From NCBI GenBank assembly GCA_963681505.1, contig OY811979.1:2883414-2947413 (forward strand): 64,000 bases of DNA, written 5' to 3'. The DNA comes from Eunapius fragilis. Lineage: Eukaryota; Porifera; Demospongiae; Spongillida; Spongillidae. This document shows positions 54,726 through 64,000 of this stretch, one piece after another; positions within the stretch are counted from its first letter, which is position 1, and every line of letters begins with the position of its first letter. Made by a program: the position numbers and the translations under genes. Under the pieces are notes generated by a model. That model was given only the letters and a program-made list of their open reading frames with translations, was not told the origin of the DNA and ran no database searches.

Positions 54726-55464
54726 TAATTAGAAGATGAATGCTATTAAGTCCCGCGATGAAAGAGCTCAGGCTCAGCTACCGTCCGTGAAATTGACCGG
54801 GACGATCTGGTATGGTTAGCCGTCAACGTGACCGGATCGATAATAGCTGACCGCGGCATCACTGCCACAATTCCCACAAGCTTTGCTCTGTGCTCCCTAA
54901 GGATATCAGGACTGCTCTTCCAGATCAATTGCTACACCTCATCCACCGTCGCGCAAACTCTTTGCTGCACGTCCATCAATCTCACAGCTAGCTCGAAAAC
55001 AGTGTACATGTATTTATTCCATTGGCGCCATCATTGCCCTCGTGCATACGGTTAGCATACACTACGATATCAAACTACCTGTATTATCTGGCTACGTGAA
55101 GCTCTATAAACCGGCTGTGGGCGACTTTCAACATCCGGACCAAAATTTTCAGCCCGGACCATAAGTTTGGTCCGGGCGGACCAGAATTTTCACCGGTCCC
55201 GGACCAAAATTACCGAGGATCTATTTTCTTTCTTTGCGGTTGGATGTCAAATTAATTTCTGACGATCACATGGATCAGACGGACGGTCACGGACTGCATA
55301 AAAAATGTCCTATGGCGGACGCTGCCCGACGGTCAAGGCCGACCGCGGCTTCTTTTTATTGATATGACAGTACAACGAGTACATGTATACCAGAACATGT
55401 ACAGGGGTGGGTCGAATAAGAGAAAGGGGAGTGCCATTAATCCCCAATATATACTTTCTGAGGC
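54726..55464. other. gene-free stretch upstream of the plus-strand receptor
   Basis: No supported gene. At 55128-55215 the word CCGGACCAAAATTT and close variants recur in both orientations. A signal-peptide exon for the following receptor could lie here or further left but was not recognised. Confidence 0.35.
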
Positions 55465-55469
55465 CAATT

Positions 55470-55629
55470 CAGTAGCGGATCCGGGGGGGGAGGGGTACGG
55501 GGGTGGGGGGGGGGCACAAATCATATTCACAATTAATTTTCCCATATATGGCATAGGTAGTACCATATATGGGGAAATTTAATCGTAAAAAAGATTTGCC
55601 CCCCCCCCCCCCCCCCCCCCCCCTCACTG
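55470..55629. mobile_element. 160-base MITE with 5-base target duplication
   Basis: Left end CAGTAGCGGATCCGGGG and right end CCCCTCACTG, flanked by CAATT on both sides (55465-55469 and 55630-55634). G-runs and a long C-run sit just inside the ends. The centre has an inverted repeat (CCCATATATGG and CCATATATGGG). It lies about 140 bases before the first receptor exon seen. Confidence 0.8.
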
Positions 55630-55772
55630 CAATTTAAAAAACGAGAGTGTACATACTTATAGGAGAGGAATAATCTGGGGTTGGCACACCCTGACTGAAC
55701 ATCAATTCAATGAATGAAACTGACTGCAATATCATGTTATGTCTCAACTATTCGTTTACTTCTAATCACTAG

Positions 55773-56063
55773 GATTGAACAAGAACCCCCGTTTCATTCA
55801 TGAGCCTCAGGATACTGTAGTATACAAGAATAACCTGGCAATGAACTGTACTGCCCAAGGTGACCCTCCCCCCACCATCACGTGGTACAGAGGGGATCCC
55901 CCTGCCTTAGTCCCTGATGTCCATGTGGTCAATGGCTCATTGGTCATACCCACTGTGGTGGAAGGGGTGGATGCTTCCAGAGGGGGCATCCCCTACCACT
56001 GCAGGGCTACCACTGCTCAGTTTGGGACCATCAGAAGCAGAACAGCCAATGTCTACTATGCAT
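55773..56063 (+). CDS. receptor exon: Ig domain 1
   Basis: Between TCACTAG (acceptor) and ATGTGAGT (donor), phase 1 to 1, 291 bases. It encodes an Ig domain: FIHEPQDTVVYKNNLAMNC, GDPPPTITWYRGD (core Trp) and IPYHCRATTAQFG (Y-x-C). This is the first exon of the plus-strand receptor that I can see; signal peptide and earlier exons are not identified. Such domains usually mediate extracellular binding or adhesion. Confidence 0.8.
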
Positions 56064-56118
56064 GTGAGTTGCATAATTACAGAATGGTACACTTCCTAGT
56101 GTGTTCTTCTGTTTTCAG

Positions 56119-56424
56119 TTTCAGAGGGAGGAGACATCACATATAGTGTAAAGAACACATCCAATCCACTTGATCAGGACAGTGTGGCCCTTTACTGTAA
56201 TGTCTCATGGTCCAACCCTCCACCTTCAATCATCTGGGTGGATGGCCTCAACCAAACTGTACCCAGTGATGGGACCAGGTTCCTAAACCTGGAGGGAGGA
56301 CGATATCTTGCTATCATTGGGGTTGACCCACTGACTGCACAGAGAGTGTTTCACTGTAGAGTAACCAATGCCTTTGGAGTGTTATCAGTGGACAGCCCAA
56401 CAAGATATCGGTTAAAAATAACTG
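56119..56424 (+). CDS. receptor exon: Ig domain 2
   Basis: Bounded by CTGTTTTCAG and CTGGTAAGT, phase 1 to 1. It encodes an Ig domain with SVALYCNVSWSNPPPSIIW, GGRYLAIIG and VFHCRVTNAFG. A rearranged copy of this exon lies at 61803-62040. Confidence 0.8.
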
Positions 56425-56482
56425 GTAAGTCCCCTCTCTTCCCCAGTACACATGGTGAGGTCCCTCCCCTCCCCTCCTCCAG

Positions 56483-56767
56483 CTTCTCCAAGGACTGGAC
56501 TGACCATCTACAAACGACTTCAAGATGTCACAGCTTATGAAGGAGATACTAATATCCAGTTCTCCATGTTGGCTGGTGGATTGTCAGCTCTGACCTTTTC
56601 AATAACTGAAGGCACTTCACAAGCTAAACTGTTAACAGCAGGGTTGTCTGTACTAGGACTGTTTTTAACAGGCCCAGTGTCTGTAAGTTTCTCTGGAGCT
56701 GTGGTGACATGCCAGGGAATGCTGAGCTCAACAGGGATATCTCTCAATGCCACACTAACTGTCCTAG
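56483..56767 (+). CDS. receptor exon: Ig-like domain 3
   Basis: Bounded by CCTCCTCCAG and TAGGTGGGT, phase 1 to 1. It encodes TGLTIYKRLQDVTAYEGDT, LTFSITEGTSQAKLL and GAVVTCQGMLSS. Only one of the usual two Cys is present (VVTCQG), and the first strand has FSML in place of the usual Cys, so this is a divergent Ig-type module lacking the canonical disulphide. Confidence 0.65.
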
Positions 56768-56820
56768 GTGGGTGATGATATATTGGCTGTTTTGCTAGCC
56801 TTCCTTGTTCCTCTGACCAG

Positions 56821-57102
56821 CAAGGACCAACCTGGTGGTGACCTCAAGTCCTAGTGACAGTTTGGACAACTCAGTGGGCTCCAATGTCTCCTTCACCTGT
56901 GAGGCCAGTGGAGTGGGCCTTGGGAGGAGGTGGTACAGGAATGGGGAGGAGGTATCCCCTGGTCCACGTGTGGAGATCAGAGCGTCTAACATGACCATAC
57001 ATGGTCTGTTGGAGGGGGACTCAGGCATGTACCAGTGTTCAGTGTCAAATGGAACCAGCTCAGTTTGGAGACAGTGGAGACTACAGGTGGTAAGACAGCC
57101 TG
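56821..57102 (+). CDS. receptor exon: Ig domain 4
   Basis: Bounded by CTCTGACCAG and CTGGTGAGT, phase 1 to 1. It encodes a canonical Ig domain: GSNVSFTCEASGVG, GRRWYRNGEEVSPG and LEGDSGMYQCSVSNG, with the D-x-G-x-Y-x-C signature. Confidence 0.85.
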
Positions 57103-57522
57103 GTGAGTTAATTTGGCTCTTCTTCTGCATGGACACAAAAAGGGTTATCATCAGCAGTTAGGATACATACATGCTCAAAATGCAAACAGAATTATATGTC
57201 TTTGGTATTGGTCAAGTATATTGTCTTTACAATAATTTGTGTTTCATGCAGGTACCCCATACCCTGCCCTTGGCCATTGAGCAAATAGCATTAAAGGTCC
57301 CTCCTCACTGCATGCATCTTTAATGTATCGTACATCCATAGCAATAATGACACAGTTATGTAAACTGCAGCCCTCACTCATGTTTTGTCCTGGTGCCATG
57401 GACCTTATCAATGGTCAGCCTCCAGTATTTTGACCTTCATATCCCATCACTTATTTTGTCTATGAACATTAATGATCAGAGGTTATGATGATACAAGTTC
57501 AAATCCAAATAAATTGTCGTTG

Positions 57523-57924
57523 AAACTGTCCTTATGATCATGATATCTCTGCAGCCCACATTATTTGGGATCGTGGCAGCGAAAAGGGACCTAGCACTTT
57601 TATCCCCTTCATTTATTTTATAAGAGACGCTACGTCCTCTACAACTCCTATCTTACGCACTAACAATTTTCTAAAAAGAAACTTCAATGACGCGTGCAAT
57701 TACAATGACGCGTGCAATTACAATGCACGCGTAATAACAAATTCCAGTCACGATGGACTGACTAATTTCCAGTGCGTAAGAAAGAAGTTGCAGAAGACAT
57801 AGGTGTCACTTAGAAAAGGAATTAATATTTGAAAACATGAAAAAATATGCGCTAGGTCCGTTTTCGCTGCCAACATCTCAATTAATGTGGGCGGTGGGCC
57901 GCAGAATTATCATAAGGACAGTTT
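57523..57924. mobile_element. 402-base MITE with ~75-base inverted ends, in a receptor intron
   Basis: The left end (AAACTGTCCTTATGAT ... GCAGCGAAAAGGGACCTAGC) and right end are imperfect reverse complements for about 75 bases. Internally CAATGACGCGTGCAATTA is repeated twice near 57687. The left part of another copy lies at 63865-64000. It is contained in the intron between Ig domains 4 and 5. Confidence 0.8.
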
Positions 57925-58212
57925 AACATAATCCGTGTGAAAGACAATCCCAGGCCATGGACCCGCATAAATGGCCATGCTCCAGAAATTCCCCTGTCTC
58001 CTCTACTGTCTCCAAATCATTAGGTTGATGTTTGCCTTCATACGTCGTAATTTTAAATCAGAACTGAAAATGACCAATGCGAAAACATTTCCATACAAAT
58101 ATTTTCATATTCACATGGCCCAGAGTCTCACATCAGCATGCATCGTCCATATCCGTTAATATGCATATGTGCGGCATGCATGTTTGTTCAATGAGAAAAA
58201 GATGCATTCTAG

Positions 58213-58518
58213 GTACCATCAAGGAGTCTGTAGTGGTTGTGTGTGGAGGTGGTGGTACTACCCTGATGGTACAGGTGATGTCACCTAGCCCGCCTCCTGA
58301 CCATGTCCAGTGGTACATGAATGGCTCCATGGTGAAGCCCAGTGATCTATACCTCATCTCCAACATCTCTGTCTCTAATGCCTCAACTGTTCCCATCACC
58401 TACAATGCCTCTCTCACCATCTCCTCTGTTACCCTCACCACTCAAGGATTCTACTGGGCCTCCTTCTATGGTCATAAGGGTGTGGTCAACACTACCCCCA
58501 TCTTTGTCACACCCTCTT
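58213..58518 (+). CDS. receptor exon: Ig domain 5
   Basis: Bounded by GCATTCTAG and CTTGTAAGT, phase 1 to 1. It encodes ESVVVVCGGGGTTLMVQVM, PPPDHVQWYMNGS (core Trp) and LTTQGFYWASFYGHKG. The late Y-x-C is replaced by F-Y-W-A-S, so the canonical disulphide is missing here. Several N-x-S/T sites are present. Confidence 0.7.
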
Positions 58519-58930
58519 GTAAGTTATACATGTTGACCTTAATCCAATGTGTCATGTATACATTGCAACATACATACAAATACACTATGGAAGCAAACTA
58601 AGCCCACACTATTACTATGGTTTAGCACATAAGGGGTGGAGCATAAAAGATGTGCTGGTGGGTGTGGCAATAGTGATATTAATATTCAGATGGTTACTTA
58701 CAATACAGTATAGAATGTGTTGTTCTGCATATGTCAATGGACTTAGACCATCCTACTTAACTCCTCCCACACACCAGTGTAATGAATATGTGACCATGTT
58801 TACCTGCATCAACTCCTTCCACACTCTCCACACCCTCTCCCTCTCTCCCCTCCCTCTCTCTCACTTCTCCTCTCCTCTCCACTCCTCTCCATCCTCTCCC
58901 CCTATCTCTCTTCTCTCCACCTCCACACAG

Positions 58931-59074
58931 GGAATGATGTACAGAACAAGTTGCTTGAATGCCATAACATGGCTGTGGACATGCTCCTCCCACAGGTTGT
59001 GGGCAACTGCACCTGTGTTAGCAGCCATCCCCACGGTAACCAGAGTGATGCCCAGAGCTCTACACAGCACACTG
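58931..59074 (+). CDS. receptor exon: extracellular juxtamembrane stalk
   Basis: It follows an unusually long polypyrimidine tract (about 58815-58930) ending CCACACAG, and stops at CTGGTGAGC. It encodes NDVQNKLLECHNMAVDMLLP and NCTCVSSHPHGNQSDAQS, a short Cys-containing stalk with a glycosylation site between the last Ig domain and the membrane exon. Phase fits both neighbours. Confidence 0.65.
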
Positions 59075-59365
59075 GTGAGCACATGATCTGGGCGAGATAT
59101 TGGGGGTGGGGGCGTGGTCAGTTTACTGCATGGTGCAGAGGTCACCTGTTAAGGGGATGGGCATTTGGGTGTGTGGCCACCTACATGGTCGGAAGGGTTG
59201 TCCAAGCTGGTGGGTGGAAAGTGTCAGTGGCAGGTCCAAAGTGTTCCATTGGGGGAGGGGGGAGGGGAGGTGGGCCTTTACGCATCTGGGAATAACGCAT
59301 CCATGCCGTAATTTACCCCACCCTACCCACCATTGGCATGTGTATAAAAAGGGTTGCCTTCACAG

Positions 59366-59492
59366 CAGGCAATCATTACTGGATCATTGCTGTTGTGGTG
59401 GTGGTGGTGGTGATGGTGGTGGTGGTGGTGATGATAGTACTAGGAGTATGTCACAAGAAGAGGAGAGCCGTGATGAGAGGTCTGGACCTTAG
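59366..59492 (+). CDS. receptor exon: transmembrane helix encoded by a GTG repeat
   Basis: Bounded by GCCTTCACAG and TTAGGTAGGG. It encodes GNHYWIIA, then seven Val, Met, five Val, Met and IVLGVC, then HKKRRAVMRGLDLR. The hydrophobic core is a GTG trinucleotide repeat, and the basic cluster marks the cytoplasmic side. It is a single-pass type I topology, as in the minus-strand receptor (KKKRR after its helix). Confidence 0.8.
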
Positions 59493-59665
59493 GTAGGGGA
59501 CATGTGTACAGAGCACATAGTGAGGTAAGAGGGGTAGCTAGGAGTGATGGTGTGGTGATTGGGAGAGGAGATAGGTACGGATGGTGGGGGAGGGGATGTA
59601 TGGTGGGGTGGGGTGGTAATTTTCTTAGCCCACTTTGAATTCTATTCTCCACCCCACCCCTAAAG

Positions 59666-59792
59666 GTTGTCATCCCTACCAAATGATACCAGTTGCCATG
59701 GCAATACTAAACGTGACACAAATGACATCACTACTCAGGTTCATATTGGTAAGTTGGATGAATTTGAAGTCCTGTACGACACTACAATGAAG
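59666..59792 (+). CDS. receptor exon: cytoplasmic tail part 1
   Basis: Bounded by CCTAAAG and AAGGTACC. It encodes LSSLPNDTSCHGNTKRDTND, then VHIGKLDEFEVLYDTTMK. An internal GGTAAGT after HIG is a possible alternative donor. The EVLYDTT segment could be a phosphotyrosine site. A related but stop-containing copy lies at about 60130-60272. Confidence 0.65.
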
Positions 59793-59921
59793 GTACCTTA
59801 AAGACAGACTGTTTGGTTTGATCTATTAATTGGTATGCTTACACCAACACATCCCTCTCCTCTCCATCACACTGGACCCTCCCACCATCACACCAACACA
59901 TGCTCACACTCCCCATCACAG

Positions 59922-60020
59922 GTACAACATGACTCCACAATACCCCACATGAAGGGTGTAAGGACTGGGGACAAGTATGCTATACCACAGAAGAGCACCA
60001 GTGATGCTGTAAGATATTAA
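59922..60020 (+). CDS. receptor exon: terminal cytoplasmic tail with YAIP motif
   Basis: After CCCATCACAG the frame encodes VQHDSTIPHMKGVRTGDKYA, then IPQKSTSDAVRY and TAA (60018-60020). The short tail has no kinase domain. DKYAIP is a candidate phosphotyrosine docking site. Two further copies of this exon follow downstream, so the end of the protein may vary by splicing. Confidence 0.7.
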   Translation, partial: VQHDSTIPHMKGVRTGDKYAIPQKSTSDAVRY

Positions 60021-60129
60021 GAGCTAGCTAGTAGCCCCGCCCACTACACTAGCTAGTGGAGATACCCCCCCCCCCCCCCCCCACTGCAATACCCCACCCC
60101 TATGACCATACTAACAAAACATTCCCTAC

Positions 60130-60810
60130 CAAAGGATGCTGATGCACCCAGTTGCAATGGTAGTCCTAAACATGCCACAAATGACATCTGATTCACTGTT
60201 CAGGCTCACATTGGTAAAGTGAATGAATTTGAAGCCCTGTACAACTTTGCTTCAGCAGGCACTACAAAGAAGGTACCTTAAAGACAGACTGTTTGGTTTG
60301 ATCTATTTAATTTAGTTGCATACACCAACATATCACTCTCCTCTCCATCACACTATCCTACTATCACACCAACACATGGTCACACTCACGTCCAGGGTGT
60401 AAGGACTGGGGAATGGTATGCTGTACCACAGAATACCAGCAGTGTTGCTGTAAGAGATGCAGTGAGTGATCCAGAAGTTATAAAAAGGGGGGGAGGTAGG
60501 GGGGGTTGTAAATGTATGATGAAACAGGTGGTCCCCTGGGGGAGGAGATGGGAGCAGGAGGGGTCACCCCTCCTGCCCTGCTAGGGTGTATGAGGGAGCA
60601 CTGTATGCTTCAGAAACCAATGGTTTATGCATATGTTTTTAACAAAACAGCATGCAACATCCCACCATCACACCAACACATCCCTCCCCTCCATCACATA
60701 GGCACAGGACTCCACAATACCTCACGTCAATGGTGTAAGGACTGGGGACGAATATGCTGTACCACAGAAGAGCACCCATGTTGCTGTAAGAGACGTGAGT
60801 GCTAGCTGGT
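60130..60810 (+). pseudogene. tandem extra copies of the receptor tail exons
   Basis: 60130-60272 resembles tail exon 1 (KHATNDI, then HIGKVNEFEALYNFASAG) but has TGA after ATNDI. 60397-60465 resembles exon 2 (GVRTGEWYAVPQNTSSVAV). 60704-60798 resembles exon 2 again (QDSTIPHVNGVRTGDEYAVP, then QKSTHVAVRD) and ends in a GTGAGT donor instead of a stop. Flanking intron words (CACACCAACACATCCCTC, AAAGACAGACTGTTTGG) are duplicated too. These copies may be alternative cassettes or dying duplicates. Confidence 0.55.
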
Positions 60811-60829
60811 AGCCCCGCCCACTGCACTA

Positions 60830-61800
60830 GCTAGTGGATATAATCCAGCCCCACCCACTGCACTAGCTAGTGGAGGTAATTCAGCCTCGCCCATTGCAAT
60901 ATCCCACCTAAGTTAATGTTAGCCCCATACCCAACATAATAAAGTGAAAATAAACTTATGGTTACAACACTTTCTATACAAATGAACTCTTTGTGCTATA
61001 AAGGCACATAGCTCACCAATCTGTATCACTGGAGGACGTGGAATAATTGAAGATTTTAATTCATCATACTTTCTTGATGCTGCAAAAATGATACTAACAA
61101 CATGATAAATTTATAGGAAACAGTTTCAAAGTGGATGCATGCAATTGAATTAAAAATTCAGGTCATTAAAACTCCATGATGCACAGACCAATTTCCATGT
61201 GTGCCAGAAAAAATACCATGGCTTGATTGCAAGTGACGATCACTTTGTTCACGTTTGTTCGGTACTTCAAAACTGCCTCTCTCTAATTAATGCAGCCTGC
61301 TTCACTTGAAGGTCATCCTTTACCTGTCCCACCATTGCCTGAACACGCTACTCCTTCCCCACCACCATAGTATGAGAACATTGCTGTCAGGTTTGCCTTA
61401 TGCATGGATGATGTACATGTCTAAAATAGCATACCTCACTCCTAACACAGTTGATACAAGGAAGCAACATTAAGAGGTGAGCCATTTGTGTGTGCCTCTT
61501 TTAGCCTCAGCCTTCTCTGTTGTTGCCACTCCTCTCTCAGCAGGTGTGATTAATTAGGGTTAAACATGTTAAAAGCCATGCAATGGAGGAATGTGTATCG
61601 CTGATGTGATTGACAATTTTTTGAGTAGTGACATGAATTTGATTGTGTGTTAGTACATACCCTTATGTGAAGACTTCCTGTGGTGGAGGCCAAATCACGT
61701 ATAACAACCGTGATTGTTGTAACAAATGTTTAGAACTATACCCTGCATAGGGCTCAATAAACAAGACCAAGACCCCAGACCATACATATAATCCATATGC
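60830..61800. other. gene-free stretch downstream of the receptor
   Basis: It begins with repeats of CACTGCACTAGCTAGTGGA (60822-60872). An AATAAAG-like signal near 60940 could serve polyadenylation. No other gene is seen. Confidence 0.35.
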
Positions 61801-61802
61801 AG

Positions 61803-62040
61803 TCAGTGGGCAACCCCAATGATAGCAAGGTATCGTCCTCCCTCCAAGTATAGAAACGTGGTCCCATCACTGGGTACAGTTTGGTTGAGGCCATCCACCC
61901 AGATAATTGAAGGTGGAGGGTTGGACCATATGCATAAAACATTACAGTAAAGGGCCACACAGTCAGGACCAAGTGGACAGATAGTGTACATTTTTCACTG
62001 TAGAGTAACCAATGCCTTCAGTGGACAGTCCAAAAAATAT
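61803..62040. pseudogene. rearranged copy of Ig domain 2 exon, halves in opposite orientation
   Basis: On the minus strand, 61985 to 61803 encodes DCVALYCNVLCIWSNPPPSI and LEGGRYLAIIGV, matching the first two thirds of exon 56119-56424. On the plus strand, 61991-62040 reads TTTCACTGTAGAGTAACC and on, matching the last third of the same exon. An inversion inside a duplicated exon explains this. Confidence 0.75.
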
Positions 62041-62410
62041 CCTTATAACATAACTCCTCACCAGTTCTGCTGACAATTGAGTTTGACTATTTTACCAGCC
62101 ATAAACTGGTTTACTGCAGAACGTGAAAGCAGTTTGTCCAGTTCTATGGTACAGACCTCCCTCTGATCAGCCTTTGGAGATTAAAGAACCAGCCAATCCT
62201 GTTCAGGTTGGTAGACAATTATGCAGGCTGTCTCAAGCGATATGCCTCCACCATACCATGTCTCCCCTTGGAGAGCACCATGAGGAGTAGTAAGATGCTG
62301 CTATACCTGATCACCTGCAGGGTAGTGAGGGGGGAGGGGTGTGGTCACAATTCGTTAGTCATATTCATACATTTTGTATGTGTTTGGGCCTCTTTTAGAT
62401 TTGAGTATAT

Positions 62411-62640
62411 CTCAGCTTTCGGAAGTTTCACTAGAACTTATAGGATTTGACCCCGACTATGAAATCATTAAAAACACGCGACCCGTTTATAATGAGACTC
62501 CTGACGATCGTATCGTTTAGCTCGTTTTGTAATTGAACGAGAAGACGAAAGTGAGTAGTTTCGTCGTTTGGTTTCCGCGCGGTTATAGAGAACAGGGTGC
62601 AACCGTCTTCGTACCCAGTCCCGGAATTATCCTCCTCCTC
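62411..62640 (-). repeat. dispersed repeat, copy 1 (pairs with 63180-63420)
   Basis: It shares GATTTGACCCCGACTATGAA, ACGCGACCCGT, GACGATCG and GAGTAGTTTCGT with 63180-63420 in the same order. Open frames on the minus strand in both copies are similar because of the repeat, and a pyrimidine-rich tract follows each. No protein family was recognised. Confidence 0.7.
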
Positions 62641-62865
62641 CTTCTCCTCACGTATAAGGCTGGAAGAGTACCTACTGTGATCAAATAGTCGACGGGTTAG
62701 ACTTGGGCCGTACTGAACGTTACCCGCATCATTACGGCCGAATCTTGACGAGTTTAGAATTGTCGCGGTCGATACCAAACCAGAAAACTACAGGAGCAGT
62801 AGCAAACGATTTACGATACGGTCAGTTTAAGACGTATAATTTGATATGAGGAAAAAAATCTATGA

Positions 62866-63142
62866 CTAAAACATTCTATATGAGAAAGGTGGTGAGATAT
62901 AGGATATGAAGACAATGGTGGTGTAAAAAGCAAGGAAACAAGGGTCTGTAATAGTAAGGGAAAATGTCATAGTCGTATATTTAGCACACAAACATAGTAT
63001 AGGCAGAGATCTAAATGATCTCTGGTATAGGCTACAAACGGCATTTTCCCTTACTATTACAGATCCTTGTTTCGATCGTAGCTTTTTACACCACCATTGC
63101 CTTCAAATCCTATATCTCTCATAGAGAATGTTTCTAGTTATT
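62866..63142. mobile_element. long-TIR hairpin MITE, copy 2
   Basis: The two halves pair over about 110 bases with scattered mismatches: TGGTGGTGTAAAAAGCA with GCTTTTTACACCACCA, and TAGTAAGGGAAAATG with CATTTTCCCTTACTA. Same family as 29389-29651 and 63583-63858. Confidence 0.85.
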
Positions 63143-63176
63143 TGTTATGTTATATACACAAATGGTTTACTTACAT

Positions 63177-63480
63177 ATCGGAAGTTTCGTTAGAAACTTC
63201 CATACTATAGGATTTGACCCCGACTATGAATGTCATTAAAAAAACGCGACCCGTCTGTAACAACACTCCCGACGATCGGATCGTGTAGCTTGTTTTAGCA
63301 ATCGATCTAGAAGTCAAAAATGAGTAGTTTCGTATTTGTTTCATGTCGCTGAACCGCGTGGTTGTTGAGAACAAGAGTGTACTGCCCGTCCTCGTACCCA
63401 GTCTCGGAACAAGGGGCGGGTCGTCTTCTTTTTCTTCTTCTCCTTCTCCTCCTTCTTCTTGGCAACGCATAACTCAGGAC
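63177..63480 (-). repeat. dispersed repeat, copy 2, with TTC-rich tail
   Basis: Second copy of the repeat at 62411-62640. It is followed by a CTT/TTC-rich tract at about 63422-63462. Confidence 0.7.
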
Positions 63481-63582
63481 AGGAACATTTCTAAGCGATG
63501 AAAATTTCACCAATAGCTTCAGAATCGGCTGGAGGACTCGCTTTTATATAATATATGAAAATAAATAAATAAAGAAAACAAG

Positions 63583-63858
63583 TAAATAAAAACATTCTCT
63601 ACGAGAAAGTTGGTAGGATATAGGATTTGATTATGACATTGGTGGTCTAAAAAGCAAGGAAACAAGGTCTTATCAGAAAGGAAAATGTCATAGTCCTATA
63701 TTTAGCACACAAACAACACATGCCCTAGAAATGTGCTAAATATAGGACTATGACATTTTCCCTTCTGATAAGACCTTGTTTCCTTGCTTTTTACACCACC
63801 AATGTCATAATCAAATCCTATATCCTACCAACTTTCTCGTAGAGAATGTTTTTATTTA
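63583..63858. mobile_element. long-TIR hairpin MITE, copy 3, nearly perfect palindrome
   Basis: Arms of about 127 bases (63583-63709 and 63731-63858) are almost perfect reverse complements around a ~21-base loop. The ends read TAAATAAAAACATTCTCT and AGAGAATGTTTTTATTTA. It looks the youngest of the three copies. Its transcript would form a long double-stranded hairpin. Confidence 0.9.
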
Positions 63859-63864
63859 TGAATT

Positions 63865-64000
63865 TTGGGGTTCTAGCAGCGAAAAGGGATCTAACGCATA
63901 TTATAAAAATTTTCTAGGAAGGAACTTCAAAGTTGACGCCTGCAATTCAAATGTACGCGTAATTACAAACTCTGACCACTGTAACTCCATGATGAACAGA
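63865..64000. mobile_element. left part of a second copy of the 57523-type MITE, cut by the window end
   Basis: AGCAGCGAAAAGGGATCTAA, AATTTTCTAG and GTACGCGTAATTACAAA match the left arm and centre of the element at 57523-57924. The window ends before its right arm. Confidence 0.6.

Noticed and set aside
62431..63470. Two minus-strand frames of ~100 codons sharing peptides (FIVGVKSY)
   Set aside because: The similarity reflects a duplicated DNA repeat; acidic stretches come from pyrimidine-rich tracts. No family recognised.

Overview
The window is eukaryotic nuclear DNA from an invertebrate animal; a sponge-like genome fits best, but this is inference. The reasons are short GT-AG introns (about 50-100 bases) between phase-1 exons encoding Ig and fibronectin-III modules of transmembrane receptors, few host genes, and a dense, mixed transposon load (pogo, Ginger-like, BEL/Pao, REL-type LINE, Helitron, many MITEs and hairpin elements). 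No rRNA, convincing tRNA, CRISPR array or bacterial operon was seen.

Layout. 1-5.3 kb: a 166-base repeat, a decayed pogo-type transposase (minus strand) and two MITEs with 5-base target duplications. 5.3-12.4 kb: a large satellite-like array of ~182-base units arranged as two inverted arms around a unique spacer; the right arm holds a near-identical 2,364-base tandem duplication. 13.3-16.05 kb: a decaying Ginger-like element with an integrase core, Cys-rich segment, Ulp1/C48 protease and PHD finger. 21.3-30.4 kb: a receptor gene on the minus strand (Ig-like, FN3, FN3, membrane-proximal domain, TM), with a bounded BEL/Pao retrotransposon in one of its introns. 31-35 kb: a reverse transcriptase with a C-terminal zinc finger and restriction-like endonuclease, an unidentified broken gene, and the C-terminal remnant of a second, related retroelement. 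37.6-38.15 kb: a broken PDIA4-like thioredoxin exon. 39.7-43.1 kb: a frameshifted, intron-containing gene whose zinc-binding N-terminus and nuclease-like core resemble RAG1-type recombinases. 43.96-50.7 kb: Helitrons in tandem, including one with Rep and helicase and a 14-copy peptide repeat. 52.4-55.6 kb: a protease remnant, hairpins, poly(G)/poly(C) tracts and MITEs. 55.8-60.0 kb: a plus-strand receptor gene (five Ig domains, TM, short Tyr-containing tail), followed by extra copies of its tail exons and a rearranged copy of one Ig exon. 61-64 kb: repeats and long-TIR hairpin elements.

The host genes are thus two cell-surface Ig-superfamily receptors, on opposite strands, whose introns and flanks have been colonised by transposons. 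The most unusual items are the RAG1-like locus, the Helitron tandem junction with an antisense fragment of its own gene, and the inverted satellite array. All exon structures are read by eye from splice sites and phase; no transcript or database evidence was available.
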